From: CABMGO01 sp964408125
GTDB taxonomy: Archaea; Nanobdellota; Nanobdellia; Pacearchaeales; GW2011-AR1
Length of the DNA stretch: 40,901 nt
Reading direction: 5' to 3'
NCBI GenBank assembly: GCA_964408125.1
Contig: CAYOYC010000004.1
Coordinates: forward strand, 1 to 40,901
Part shown: piece after piece, positions 14,572 through 22,141 of the stretch
Layout of the letters: every line of letters begins with the position of its first letter
Numbering within the stretch: the stretch's first letter is position 1
Made by a program: the position numbers and the translations under genes
The notes under the pieces: model-generated
Databases searched by the model: none
Told to the model about the DNA's origin: nothing
Seen by the model: only the letters and a program-made list of their open reading frames with translations

Positions 14572-16923
14572 TTAACCAGTGTAACTTGTTTCCGGAAGGG
14601 CAGATTTTGCGCTCTTCAAATATTTTCTTTCGATATTTTTATATCTTTCAGCGTCGTTCTTCGTTACGGATGGGAGAACTTTGTTCATTGCTTTTTCGAA
14701 ATTTTCTTTCGTTATTACTTTTGCATCTGGGTCTGCCCTTAGCGCAAGCATTGCTGCTTCTCTACATAACCCCTCTATATCTGCGCCAGTGTAACCTTCT
14801 GTCTCTCCTGAGAGTTCTTCTAATAATTTTTCCTTATTTTCGATTGGCATATTTTTTGTGTGGATTTGGAGAATTTGTAATCTTCCCTCTTTTTCTGGAA
14901 CGGTTACATAAACTATTCTATCAAATCTTCCTGGTCGTAAAAGTGCAGGGTCTAACATATCCGGCCTGTTAGTTGCCCCAACAACAGTTACATTTTTTAA
15001 AGATTCAATTCCGTCCATTTCTGCTAATAATTGATTAAGAACTCTTTCTGTTACATTACTTCCGTGTCCGTCCATTCCCCCACGTCTTCCTGCAAGAGAA
15101 TCAATTTCATCGAAGAATATTATACACGGAGAGACTTGTCTTGCTTTTTCGAATATTTTTCTAACTCCTTCTTCGGATTTTCCTACCCACATACTTAATA
15201 ATTCTGGGCCCTTTACTTGTATAAAATTAGATTCGGATTCATTTGCTACTGCTTTAGCCAATAATGTCTTACCGGTTCCTGGAGGGCCATACAATAAAAC
15301 ACCCTTTGGTGGCTTGATTCCCATTCTTTCGAAAGCTTCTGGTCTTTTCAGTGGCCATTCTACAGCTTCCCTCAACTCTTCTTTTACTTTTTCTATTCCA
15401 CCGATGTCTGCCCACTTTATGTTTGGAGTTTCAACTAAAACTTCTCTCATTGCTGAAGGTCGAACTGTTTTTAGAGCGTCATCAAAATCTTGTTTTGTGA
15501 TTTTTAGCTTTGCTAATAATTCTTCCGGTATTTCGCTATCTTCTTCTAGGCTAAAATCATTAATATTTCTTCTTAGAACGGCCATTGCAGCTTCTTTTGC
15601 TAGAGCGGAAATATCTGCACCGACAAAACCGTGTGTTTTTGCGGCGATTTCTTCTATATCAACATCTTTTGTTAAGGGCATTCCCCTTGTGTGAATTTTT
15701 AAGATTTGTAGTCTTCCTTTTTTATCTGGGACGCCAACTTCAATTTCTCTATCAAATCTTCCTGGTCTTCTTAGGGCAGGGTCTAGAGATTCGGGTCTAT
15801 TTGTAGCACCAATAACCACAACTTTTCCTCTTGTTTTTAATCCATCCATCATTGTTAATAGTTGTGAAACAACTCTCTTTTCTACTTCGCCTTGAGCATC
15901 TTCTCTCTTTGGTGCAATTGCATCAATTTCGTCTATAAAAACAATAGACGGTGCATTTTTTTCTGCTTCATCAAATATTTCCCTGACTTTTTTTTCTGAT
16001 TCGCCGTAGAATTTTGACATAATTTCTGGGCCATTTAATAAAATAAAATGAGCTTCTGTTTCTCCAGCTACAGCTTTTGCAAGCATTGTCTTACCAGTTC
16101 CTGGTGGGCCAAATAATAAAACTCCCTTCGGGGGCTCTATTCCTAGTTTATCAAAAATTTCTGGATGTTTTAATGGTAGTTCTACCATTTCCCTGATTTT
16201 TTTTACTTCCTCTGTTAAGCCACCAATATCTTCATATGTTACTTGTGGGGCGTTTGTTCCGTCTTCTGAAATTTCAATTGCTTTTGGACTTAGAACAATT
16301 TCCGTGTTCTCTGTTATAATGCAGGGTTGTGTTGGGTTAGTATTTGCAACAACAAATCTTACTTGTGAGGTTGCACCTCCAAAATTTCCCAAGCCAGTCA
16401 TCCCCATCTGACCAAATATATCTGAAAAATCTGAGAACATATCTCCAAAATCATCATCCATTAAACCACCGGTTTTTCTTTTTTGCCTTCCGCCTGCTGC
16501 GCCCAATACTAAGATATCACCCTTTGAAACAGCTCTTCCTAAAAGAGTCTGTTTTATTGATTCTGGGTTCCCCTGAACTATAATTCCTTGTTGGGCTGGA
16601 GCAATCGTGATCTTTTTTGCTTCTTTCAATTCAGCTTTTTTTATTGTTACTAATTCTCCAATACTTGTCTTAGCATTCTTTCTTATAATTCCGTCAATTC
16701 TAATAATATTTTCGCCCATATCTGCCGGGTAAGCTCTATCTACTATTACGAAAGTTTCTCTTTGGCTTTTAATTGAAATAATATCTCCTCTTTGAAGTCT
16801 TAGTTTTTTCATTAGAGTAGGATCTATTCTTGCGATTCCGCCATAAGCGTCGTCTTGTAATGCTTCAACAACTCTAAGTTTTGCGATTGTTGCTTCTTTT
16901 TCTATTTTTTCTTCTTTTGCCAT
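14572..16923 (-). CDS. cdc48: Cdc48/p97-type AAA+ ATPase
   Basis: The protein has 783 residues and is a double-ring unfoldase that extracts and unfolds proteins, often for the proteasome. An N-terminal double-psi barrel region (1-140) is followed by D1 (Walker A GPPGTGKT 272-279, Walker B IVFIDEID 327-334) and D2 (Walker A 546-553, Walker B CIIFFDEID). Arg fingers RRPGRFDR and RPGRFDR are present. An unusual Gly/Asp/Phe-rich insert of about 45 residues (about 143-187, with MDDDFGDMFSDFSDIF) separates the two N-terminal subdomains. Its start overlaps the upstream gene stop by one base. Confidence 0.96.
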   Translation of the reverse strand: MAKEEKIEKEATIAKLRVVEALQDDAYGGIARIDPTLMKKLRLQRGDIISIKSQRETFVIVDRAYPADMGENIIRIDGIIRKNAKTSIGELVTIKKAELKEAKKITIAPAQQGIIVQGNPESIKQTLLGRAVSKGDILVLGAAGGRQKRKTGGLMDDDFGDMFSDFSDIFGQMGMTGLGNFGGATSQVRFVVANTNPTQPCIITENTEIVLSPKAIEISEDGTNAPQVTYEDIGGLTEEVKKIREMVELPLKHPEIFDKLGIEPPKGVLLFGPPGTGKTMLAKAVAGETEAHFILLNGPEIMSKFYGESEKKVREIFDEAEKNAPSIVFIDEIDAIAPKREDAQGEVEKRVVSQLLTMMDGLKTRGKVVVIGATNRPESLDPALRRPGRFDREIEVGVPDKKGRLQILKIHTRGMPLTKDVDIEEIAAKTHGFVGADISALAKEAAMAVLRRNINDFSLEEDSEIPEELLAKLKITKQDFDDALKTVRPSAMREVLVETPNIKWADIGGIEKVKEELREAVEWPLKRPEAFERMGIKPPKGVLLYGPPGTGKTLLAKAVANESESNFIQVKGPELLSMWVGKSEEGVRKIFEKARQVSPCIIFFDEIDSLAGRRGGMDGHGSNVTERVLNQLLAEMDGIESLKNVTVVGATNRPDMLDPALLRPGRFDRIVYVTVPEKEGRLQILQIHTKNMPIENKEKLLEELSGETEGYTGADIEGLCREAAMLALRADPDAKVITKENFEKAMNKVLPSVTKNDAERYKNIERKYLKSAKSALPETSYTG

Positions 16924-17420
16924 TAGTCTTCCTCCTTGTCTTCCTTTAAATCATTTCTCAAAATAACCTTTTTATTATTTTGAGGATTTGCGGAATCGAT
17001 TATCTGTTTTACATGGAAAACTTTTCCATTTTTCATTATTTTAACTTCTTTTGAACTTACGGTTCTTGCATTTTCATTTGCTTCGGGTGTATTAAATAGC
17101 ATACTAATTTTTCCAGGTTCTGAAAAACAAAGTTTTACTACATTATTAATCATGCTTTCTTGATCCTGCATAAATGAAACTATTTCCCTTGGGATTGAAA
17201 CCGCATATGAATTTCCGACCATTCGCATTTTAACTTCATATTCTTTGTTTTTCAATCTTATGAATTCTTCATATTCTTGCTTGTCTGCTGGATGAACGAT
17301 TGTCTCATTGCATTTTTCACATTTCATTACCCTAAGATTGAAACCATTTTTAGAAATAAGTACGGGCTTCATTACTTTCTCGCATTTATTGCATAATATT
17401 TTGTTGTCGAATATATCCAT
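16923..17420 (-). CDS. Zn-ribbon / AbrB-like regulator coupled to cdc48
   Basis: The protein has 165 residues from the ATG at 17420 (MDIFDNKILC). Upstream in-frame codons lie across the TATA box and are not used. The N-terminus is a zinc ribbon (CNKCEKVMK, MKCEKCNE). The middle, VKMRMVGNSYAVSIPREIVSFM, is an AbrB-type DNA-binding hairpin (GNS-x-A-V-x-IP pattern). The stop overlaps the cdc48 start by one base, so the two are translationally coupled, and it probably regulates the operon through the palindrome at its own promoter. A TTTATAAA box is at 17463-17470. Confidence 0.75.
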   Translation of the reverse strand: MDIFDNKILCNKCEKVMKPVLISKNGFNLRVMKCEKCNETIVHPADKQEYEEFIRLKNKEYEVKMRMVGNSYAVSIPREIVSFMQDQESMINNVVKLCFSEPGKISMLFNTPEANENARTVSSKEVKIMKNGKVFHVKQIIDSANPQNNKKVILRNDLKEDKEED

Positions 17421-17426
17421 TGTGTT

Positions 17427-17470
17427 GTATACCTTCTGTGTATACACACACATATATACAGGTTTATAAA
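17427..17470 (-). promoter_or_regulatory. Promoter and palindromic operator of the AbrB-cdc48 operon
   Basis: TTTATAAA (17463-17470, TATA box, with a purine-rich CCGAAAGA BRE-like stretch beyond it on the minus strand) is followed by the perfect 12-bp palindrome TGTGTATACACA (17437-17448) at the predicted transcript start. A second palindromic GTATAC is at 17427-17432, just before the ATG at 17420. The position suits repression by blocking RNA polymerase loading. Confidence 0.55.
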
Positions 17471-17510
17471 TCTTTCGGCTAGGTTTTATCGATAGTAAAT
17501 ACGACGACAA

Positions 17511-17660
17511 TTATTCTTGTTCTTCACTATCTTCTACATTTAAAGAATTAGATTCTCTAATAGCTCCAGCGATTTCAGTAAGTTCTGTTTTTATTTCACA
17601 AAGGCTATCAGACATAGTTTTCAAGATATCTAATAATTCTTTTTCTGAGTGTTGATCCAT
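17511..17660 (-). CDS. Small acidic helical protein, hypothetical
   Basis: A 49-residue ORF translated by hand, beginning MDQHSEKELLDILKTMSDSL and continuing as an acidic, heptad-like helix (EIKTELTEIAGAIRESN). A TATA-like GTTTAAAAAG at 17681-17690 lies 25 bp before the ATG, giving a leaderless start. No family is recognised. It ends shortly before the AbrB-cdc48 promoter. Confidence 0.55.
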   Translation of the reverse strand: MDQHSEKELLDILKTMSDSLCEIKTELTEIAGAIRESNSLNVEDSEEQE

Positions 17661-17710
17661 GAATAGTTTTAGAAAGTAGAGTTTAAAAAGTTATTTTGAG
17701 TTGATATTTT

Positions 17711-18280
17711 ATGAAAATAAAAGAGAGATTAGGAAAGTTTTGGAAATTTTTGAAAGAAGATTCCTGGCCAAGTTTTTTAGTAAGTTTGGTTTTGGCTCTA
17801 ATCATAATTAAATTTGTATTCTTTCCGTTATTATCTTTAATTACTGGAACGGGTTTGCCACTGGTTATAGTTGAATCTTGTTCAATGTATCACTCAATGG
17901 AATTGGATCAGATAATGGCAAATAGAATTTATCAGGATTACGGGTTAGATATTAACGATACTAAAGATTGGATTTTTAGAAATGGATTTACGAAGGGCGA
18001 TATTATAGTTGTAGTTGGGGCGAAAAATGTTAAGGTAGGCGATGTTGTAATATTTGTCGCAGGACAAACAAATCCCATAATTCATAGAGTGATTAATATT
18101 GATTCTTCTGGTAAATATACAACTAAGGGAGATAATAACTTGGGACTTTTGTCATATGAAAAAAGTATTTCTTCTGAGCAGGTTGTTGGTAAGGCGGTTC
18201 TTAAGGTTCCATTCCTGGGGTGGGTTAAGTTAATATTTTTTGATTGGATGAAGCCAGAAAATCAAAGAGGTTTTTGTTAA
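17711..18280 (+). CDS. Archaeal-type signal peptidase I
   Basis: The protein has 189 residues and is a membrane-bound serine protease that removes Sec signal peptides. A membrane segment lies at about residues 21-45. The catalytic Ser58 is in ESCSMYH. In place of the bacterial Lys there is His125 (PIIHRV), and D141 lies in TKGDNN, giving the Ser-His-Asp arrangement of archaeal/eukaryotic Sec11-type enzymes. A second hydrophobic patch near the C-terminus (FLGWVKLIFFDW) may contact the membrane. It is divergent from the small gene at 17511-17660. Confidence 0.9.
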   Translation: MKIKERLGKFWKFLKEDSWPSFLVSLVLALIIIKFVFFPLLSLITGTGLPLVIVESCSMYHSMELDQIMANRIYQDYGLDINDTKDWIFRNGFTKGDIIVVVGAKNVKVGDVVIFVAGQTNPIIHRVINIDSSGKYTTKGDNNLGLLSYEKSISSEQVVGKAVLKVPFLGWVKLIFFDWMKPENQRGFC

Positions 18281-18327
18281 AACTCGAATAAATAAATGTT
18301 TTTAAATGTGGAGTATGTTATATTTTT

Positions 18328-19455
18328 ATGAGAAAAAGTAGTTTTGGTGGGCTGGCTAGTGTTCTCGGTGCCTGTGCGTTAGGATTGTTTCCTGGGCGTG
18401 GGAATGGACAAGCGGAGAATCAAGATGTTCCCGTTAATCATTTAGAATATAAAGAAGGAAGCTCACAGGTTGTTTTAAGACCACCCCGACTAGCTCCCTC
18501 TCCTAGATTAAGGGAGGGATATTTTTTTGCAAATGGTTATGAATATAGGGGAGGCTTTCGCGATAGTTTTGATAGATTTCAAGTATCTAGTGGTCGTGAG
18601 ATGGTATTTGAAATATATCCAGTTGAAGAAGATTCTCCACCATTAAATGTTGTTTGGTCAAATTCTTTTGCATATCTTATTTCCTCTCAGCCGATAAAGG
18701 GAGTTCCAGAAGTTGTAAATAGCAAGGAAATAGTAGAAAAGATTAAAAAATGTTTTTATATTGGTAATGCTTTCGGGAATAAGGATTCAAGAGTGTATAG
18801 ATTGATTGACAATTTTGGCCATACTAATTCATATTTTGATGTTATCTTGAGTGAGAATATGGGTAGGGAGGTGGAGGAGAAGAGTGAATCTTCCGATAAT
18901 CTTGTTTTTGATTTTTCTCCTGATTCACGCGATGAAAAGAAAGAAGATAATAGAATAAGGATTGGGGTGCGGTTTGATGAAAAATATGATTTTCCGGATG
19001 GGTTTGCTGCCTCTTTATTTATAGATTGGGAAGCAGATGACAATGGCAAAAAAATAGGTAGTGTTTTGGGTTATGCTAAGCAAATATTTCTTCCGCGTAT
19101 GGAAGGTGTTTATGGATGCTATGATTGGATAGCCCTCCCGCCCCTCTTGGTGGCAGATACGAAAAAGTCTTTTTTAAAGATTGATAGAGATCCTGTAAGT
19201 ATAGAGTGGAGAGATATTGGTCCCGATGGGAGCGAGAATTCGGTATCAGCTTCAGGCACTATTTGTTATGATTCTGAGAGGCGCGTTTTTGAATTAATTA
19301 ATTATAGAGATAAATACGAGTTATTGATAGATAAGGGTAGAGAAGGAAATTTGGAATTGTTTATTTCTGATAAAAAGAGGGGCATTAAACAGCCGGTTCA
19401 AATAGCGGGGTCAAGTGGGGATGCCGACCCAAATGGATGGGCGTCCAAAAAATGA
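18328..19455 (+). CDS. Secreted hypothetical protein
   Basis: The protein has 375 residues. The N-terminus is a signal-peptide candidate: basic MRKSSF, then a small hydrophobic run GLASVLGACALGLFPG. LGAC could be a lipobox-like site. The rest is soluble, rich in charged and aromatic residues, with no domain I recognise. The preceding gene is signal peptidase, which is suggestive only. A TTTTTAAATG stretch about 30 bp before the ATG is a possible TATA box. Confidence 0.6.
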   Translation: MRKSSFGGLASVLGACALGLFPGRGNGQAENQDVPVNHLEYKEGSSQVVLRPPRLAPSPRLREGYFFANGYEYRGGFRDSFDRFQVSSGREMVFEIYPVEEDSPPLNVVWSNSFAYLISSQPIKGVPEVVNSKEIVEKIKKCFYIGNAFGNKDSRVYRLIDNFGHTNSYFDVILSENMGREVEEKSESSDNLVFDFSPDSRDEKKEDNRIRIGVRFDEKYDFPDGFAASLFIDWEADDNGKKIGSVLGYAKQIFLPRMEGVYGCYDWIALPPLLVADTKKSFLKIDRDPVSIEWRDIGPDGSENSVSASGTICYDSERRVFELINYRDKYELLIDKGREGNLELFISDKKRGIKQPVQIAGSSGDADPNGWASKK

Positions 19456-19497
19456 TTTTATAGAAAGGCTTATATATTCTTAACGGTAAGTTAAAAA

Positions 19498-19806
19498 ATG
19501 GAATTTTGTCCAAGATGCGGTGGTGTACTTATCCAAAAAACAAAAAACTTTGGATGTATACGTTGTAATTATTCTACGAAGGATAAAGTCGATTTAAGGA
19601 TAAGAGAGAAAGTTGATGAATCTAGTGAAGTTTCCGTTATTAAAGAGAAGGAAATAGACACACTTCCAACAGTTGAGGCGGTTTGTAAGAAGTGTAAACA
19701 TAACGAAGCACATTTTTGGACATCACAGACTCGTTCTGCTGATGAAGCCGAAACAAAATTCTACAGATGTAAGAAGTGTTTACATACCTGGAGAGAGTAT
19801 AAATAA
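19498..19806 (+). CDS. tfs: Transcription elongation/cleavage factor TFS
   Basis: The protein has 102 residues, the standard length. It stimulates transcript cleavage by backtracked archaeal RNA polymerase. The N-terminal ribbon has C4, C7, C20 and C23. The C-terminal TFIIS-type ribbon has C63, C66, C91 and C94 with the hairpin RSADEAET, in which R79 and D82-E83 are the catalytic tip. A TATATAT element lies about 24 bp before the ATG, so a leaderless transcript is expected. It is followed after 3 bp by a small ORF, and a paralog lies across tRNA-Lys. Confidence 0.95.
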   Translation: MEFCPRCGGVLIQKTKNFGCIRCNYSTKDKVDLRIREKVDESSEVSVIKEKEIDTLPTVEAVCKKCKHNEAHFWTSQTRSADEAETKFYRCKKCLHTWREYK

Positions 19807-19809
19807 AAA

Positions 19810-19998
19810 ATGGCAGTAAAGACAACAAAAAATGAGAATTTGGAATTAGCGAGAGAGCATCTAGATATTGCTGAAGACTTAATTAACGAAGAGTCAAAGA
19901 AGTGTGACAATGAGTCTGATTCTAAGAAATTATCCAAAGCGCAGTTCGATTTAGAAAGAGCTGAGGCAGACATAGAAGAAATTAAAGGTAAAGAGTAA
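19810..19998 (+). CDS. Small acidic helical protein in the tfs operon
   Basis: The ORF has 62 codons and starts 3 bp after the tfs stop, so it is co-transcribed. The sequence is one or two charged helices (LELAREHLDIAEDLINEESKK; AQFDLERAEADIEEIKGKE), probably a short helical hairpin or coiled coil. No family is recognised. The position suggests that it is made together with TFS. Confidence 0.6.
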   Translation: MAVKTTKNENLELAREHLDIAEDLINEESKKCDNESDSKKLSKAQFDLERAEADIEEIKGKE

Positions 19999-20063
19999 GT
20001 ATTAGAATAAAGTTAGTTTTTTAAAGGCATTTTTCTCTAATCTTTTGCAGGTAATTTAGCAAA

Positions 20064-20138
20064 GGCCTCGTAGCTCAGCCTGGTTAGAGCACTGGACTTT
20101 TAATCCAGGTGTCGGGGGTTCAAATCCCCTCGAGGTCA
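20064..20138 (+). tRNA. tRNA-Lys (UUU)
   Basis: The cloverleaf folds by hand. The acceptor GGCCTCG pairs with CGAGGTC (one G-T), followed by discriminator A at 20138; no CCA is encoded. The D arm GCTC/GAGC has loop AGCCTGGTTA. The anticodon stem CTGGA/TCCAG holds loop CTTTTAA, so the anticodon is TTT (20099-20101). The T arm has GGTTCAAAT. No intron is seen. Confidence 0.96.
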
Positions 20139-20151
20139 TTTTATATTTTAG

Positions 20152-20475
20152 TTAGGTAGCTTTTCTTCCAACTCTTTCTGAGAAGCCGCAATTTCCACAT
20201 TTTAATAGAATCAAATGATCTTCATCTGAAAAAAGAACTCCTACATCTATTACGTCTGCACCCGTGTGTCCACATTTCTTGCACTTATTGTCATATGTTG
20301 CGGAAGCGCTTTTTTCACTTGTAATTCCAGAGCCGCGAATTTCATTAGTGTGTTTTTCGCTAAATGAAGTTCCTGCCGATTCTTTGCTGGTGTTGCATTT
20401 TTTACAGTAAGACCTAATTATTTCTTCTTCTTTGTAATAAAACATTAAACTATTACAGGTTTTACAAAATTCCAT
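20152..20475 (-). CDS. Divergent TFS paralog
   Basis: The protein has 107 residues and the TFS two-ribbon layout: C4, C7, C24, C27 and C65, C68, C93, C96. The C-terminal ribbon aligns without gaps to TFS between its inner Cys pairs, but the catalytic hairpin R-S-A-D-E becomes L-F-S-D-E (81-85): the acidic pair is kept and the arginine lost. The linker is Ser/Thr-rich. Archaeal TFS paralogs with altered tips can inhibit rather than activate RNA polymerase (Sulfolobus TFS4 is the known case). Whether this one does is inference. Confidence 0.82.
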   Translation of the reverse strand: MEFCKTCNSLMFYYKEEEIIRSYCKKCNTSKESAGTSFSEKHTNEIRGSGITSEKSASATYDNKCKKCGHTGADVIDVGVLFSDEDHLILLKCGNCGFSERVGRKAT

Positions 20476-20526
20476 AATTTAAAAATCGAAAATAGTGTTA
20501 TAAAACTATTCTTTCGTAAAGGGAAG

Positions 20527-20660
20527 GTTTTTAAGCTTAAAAAGAGTGGTACATTTAACAAACCCCATAGGAGGATTGTGAAATTTCTCGACGATGTTTT
20601 TTATAAAAACTGGTGTATTAAGTGATTATCGAGGGTAAATGAGGTATTTTTACGTATAGA
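20527..20660 (+). other. Orphan transcription unit candidate with Shine-Dalgarno and 15-codon ORF
   Basis: On the plus strand, TTTTTAAGC (about 20526-20534) is a TATA-like box. Downstream, GGAGG (20570-20574) sits 3 nt before GTG at 20578, which opens the 15-codon ORF VKFLDDVFYKNWCIK (stop 20623-20625). CTCGA/TCGAG arms at about 20588-20592 and 20628-20632 could pair. Both flanking genes are on the minus strand. It could be a tiny protein gene, an ncRNA or a remnant. Confidence 0.3.
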
Positions 20661-20661
20661 T

Positions 20662-20988
20662 TTACAGTAAACAAGAAATTTTATTCCTTAGGATGTCTTC
20701 GGAATCCATTTTATCTAAACGGTCTATTAAACATCCATCTTTAAAAAATAAGACACTTGGAACTTTTAGAACCTTATGTTTTTTCGCGATATCTTCAGCT
20801 TCTTCTATATTAACTTTTCCAAAAAGTATTTTTCCACTAAATTCTTCTGCAATACTTTCTAACATTGGAAGAACCATTAAGCAGTCCATTTCCCAATCTG
20901 AAAAGAAGTGTAAAATCGACAAATCACTTTTGACAAAATTGTCGTGATTCGTTGCGTCTATTTCTGATATTAAGTCTTGAAAGCTCAT
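20662..20988 (-). CDS. Thioredoxin-fold protein lacking the first active-site Cys
   Basis: The protein has 108 residues from the ATG at 20988 (MSFQDLISEI). A longer in-frame start at 21039 lies beyond the TATA box (TTTATAAAC at 21029-21037), so the shorter one is chosen. The fold is thioredoxin-like: LHFFSDW then the active-site loop, LFGKVNIEEA, and the cis-proline KVPSVLFF (P77). The usual W-C-G-P-C reads W32-E-M-D-C36, so only the second Cys remains and disulfide chemistry of the normal kind is unlikely. It lies downstream of the nucleotide genes on the same strand but has its own promoter. Confidence 0.82.
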   Translation of the reverse strand: MSFQDLISEIDATNHDNFVKSDLSILHFFSDWEMDCLMVLPMLESIAEEFSGKILFGKVNIEEAEDIAKKHKVLKVPSVLFFKDGCLIDRLDKMDSEDILRNKISCLL

Positions 20989-21068
20989 TTTTATCGTATG
21001 TAAACATAGAGGTATGGATATTGTAGTATTTATAAACATGATGGCTGTGGAGTATATCTTATAGAAAA

Positions 21069-22097
21069 TTATTGATTTTTATATGTCTCAATTTCATCAT
21101 TCAGTGTTTCTAATTCTATACATGCTGTTTTAAACATTTCTTCTGATTCTTTTCCGGCATGATATCTTTTTTCACAAACAACTCTTATGATTCCAGAATT
21201 AATTATCATTTTAGCGCACGCTGAGCAGGGGGTCATTTTGCAGTATACGGTTGCTCCCTCAATTGGTATTCCTAGTTTTGCTGCTTGGCAAATTGCATTT
21301 TGTTCTGCGTGAGTTGTTCTAACACAGTGTTGCGTTTGGCTTCCGTCTTCATGAGTTATTGTTTTCATTTGATGTCCGACTTCGTCGCAGTGTGGTAAAT
21401 TTTTTGGCGCACCCACATATCCCGTAACTAATATTTGCTTATTTTTTGCGATGACACAGCCAGATTTTCCCCTATCACAAGTTGCTCGTGTCGCAACTGC
21501 TTTACATATTTCCATAAAATATTCGTCCCAATTTGGTCTTTTCTTTGATGTGGAGCTTTTTAATAAGATATATTCTATTTTGGTTTTCAGTGTTTCAAGA
21601 GTGCTATCGTTTATTATTTTATGATCAGACATTTCTATACACTTATCTACTTGTTGCCCTATATTAGATTCTTTATTTCCGCGGTCTCTTGCTTCCATTA
21701 CTTCAAATTCTCCTAGTGTTTGTGGATCGCTTGATCTTTTTCTTGCAAGAAGTCTTTCAAAACGTAATTTTACCGGAGCATCAACTGCAATCATAATTCC
21801 ACCCATCTTTTTTATTTCTACTATTTCCCCAGGGTTTCTTATACCGTCTATTACTATATTATTTTTTTCTGTTAGTTCTTGTAGACATCTTCTAACTAGT
21901 TCTTCTGGACCAAATTTATCCCTAATATCATTTCCTATATCTTGAAGGTCTTTTATTGCGTAATTTGTAAGACCACGATTAGCAGCTTCTTTTCTTACCT
22001 GATCAGAAGTTGATGTATAAAGAAATCCTTTTTCCTTCAGTATTTCTGTAATTATTCCTTTTCCAGAGGCCTTTGTCCCAGTAATTCCAATTATCAT
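21069..22097 (-). CDS. P-loop kinase-like / deoxycytidylate deaminase fusion
   Basis: The protein has 342 residues. Residues 1-180 form a P-loop NMP/dephospho-CoA-kinase-like domain (G7-T-K-A-S-G-K13-G; VIDGIRNPGEI; LRFERLLARKR). Residues 188-335 are a dCMP deaminase: H263-A-E265 in TTHAEQNAI, and C291/C294 in TPCSACAK, as Zn ligands. dCMP deaminase makes dUMP, the substrate of thymidylate synthase, whose gene is nearby. Yeast Dcd1 has a comparable extra N-terminal region. A TATA-like CTTAAAAAC stretch lies about 26 bp upstream of the ATG, so it may have its own promoter. Confidence 0.88.
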   Translation of the reverse strand: MIIGITGTKASGKGIITEILKEKGFLYTSTSDQVRKEAANRGLTNYAIKDLQDIGNDIRDKFGPEELVRRCLQELTEKNNIVIDGIRNPGEIVEIKKMGGIMIAVDAPVKLRFERLLARKRSSDPQTLGEFEVMEARDRGNKESNIGQQVDKCIEMSDHKIINDSTLETLKTKIEYILLKSSTSKKRPNWDEYFMEICKAVATRATCDRGKSGCVIAKNKQILVTGYVGAPKNLPHCDEVGHQMKTITHEDGSQTQHCVRTTHAEQNAICQAAKLGIPIEGATVYCKMTPCSACAKMIINSGIIRVVCEKRYHAGKESEEMFKTACIELETLNDEIETYKNQ

Positions 22098-22141
22098 TTT
22101 AGTTTTTCGATTGAATTGTTTTTAAGTATTTGTGTTATTGA

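Noticed and set aside
14550..16583. Several plus-strand ORFs opposite cdc48
   Set aside because: They are antisense shadows of a strongly conserved gene and have hydrophobic, low-complexity translations without motifs.
17421..17510. Upstream start of the Zn-ribbon/AbrB gene
   Set aside because: The extension runs through the TATA box and palindrome, and the zinc ribbon begins shortly after the ATG at 17420.
21000..21039. Start of the thioredoxin-like gene at 21039
   Set aside because: A TATA box at 21029-21037 lies inside that extension, so transcription would begin downstream of it.
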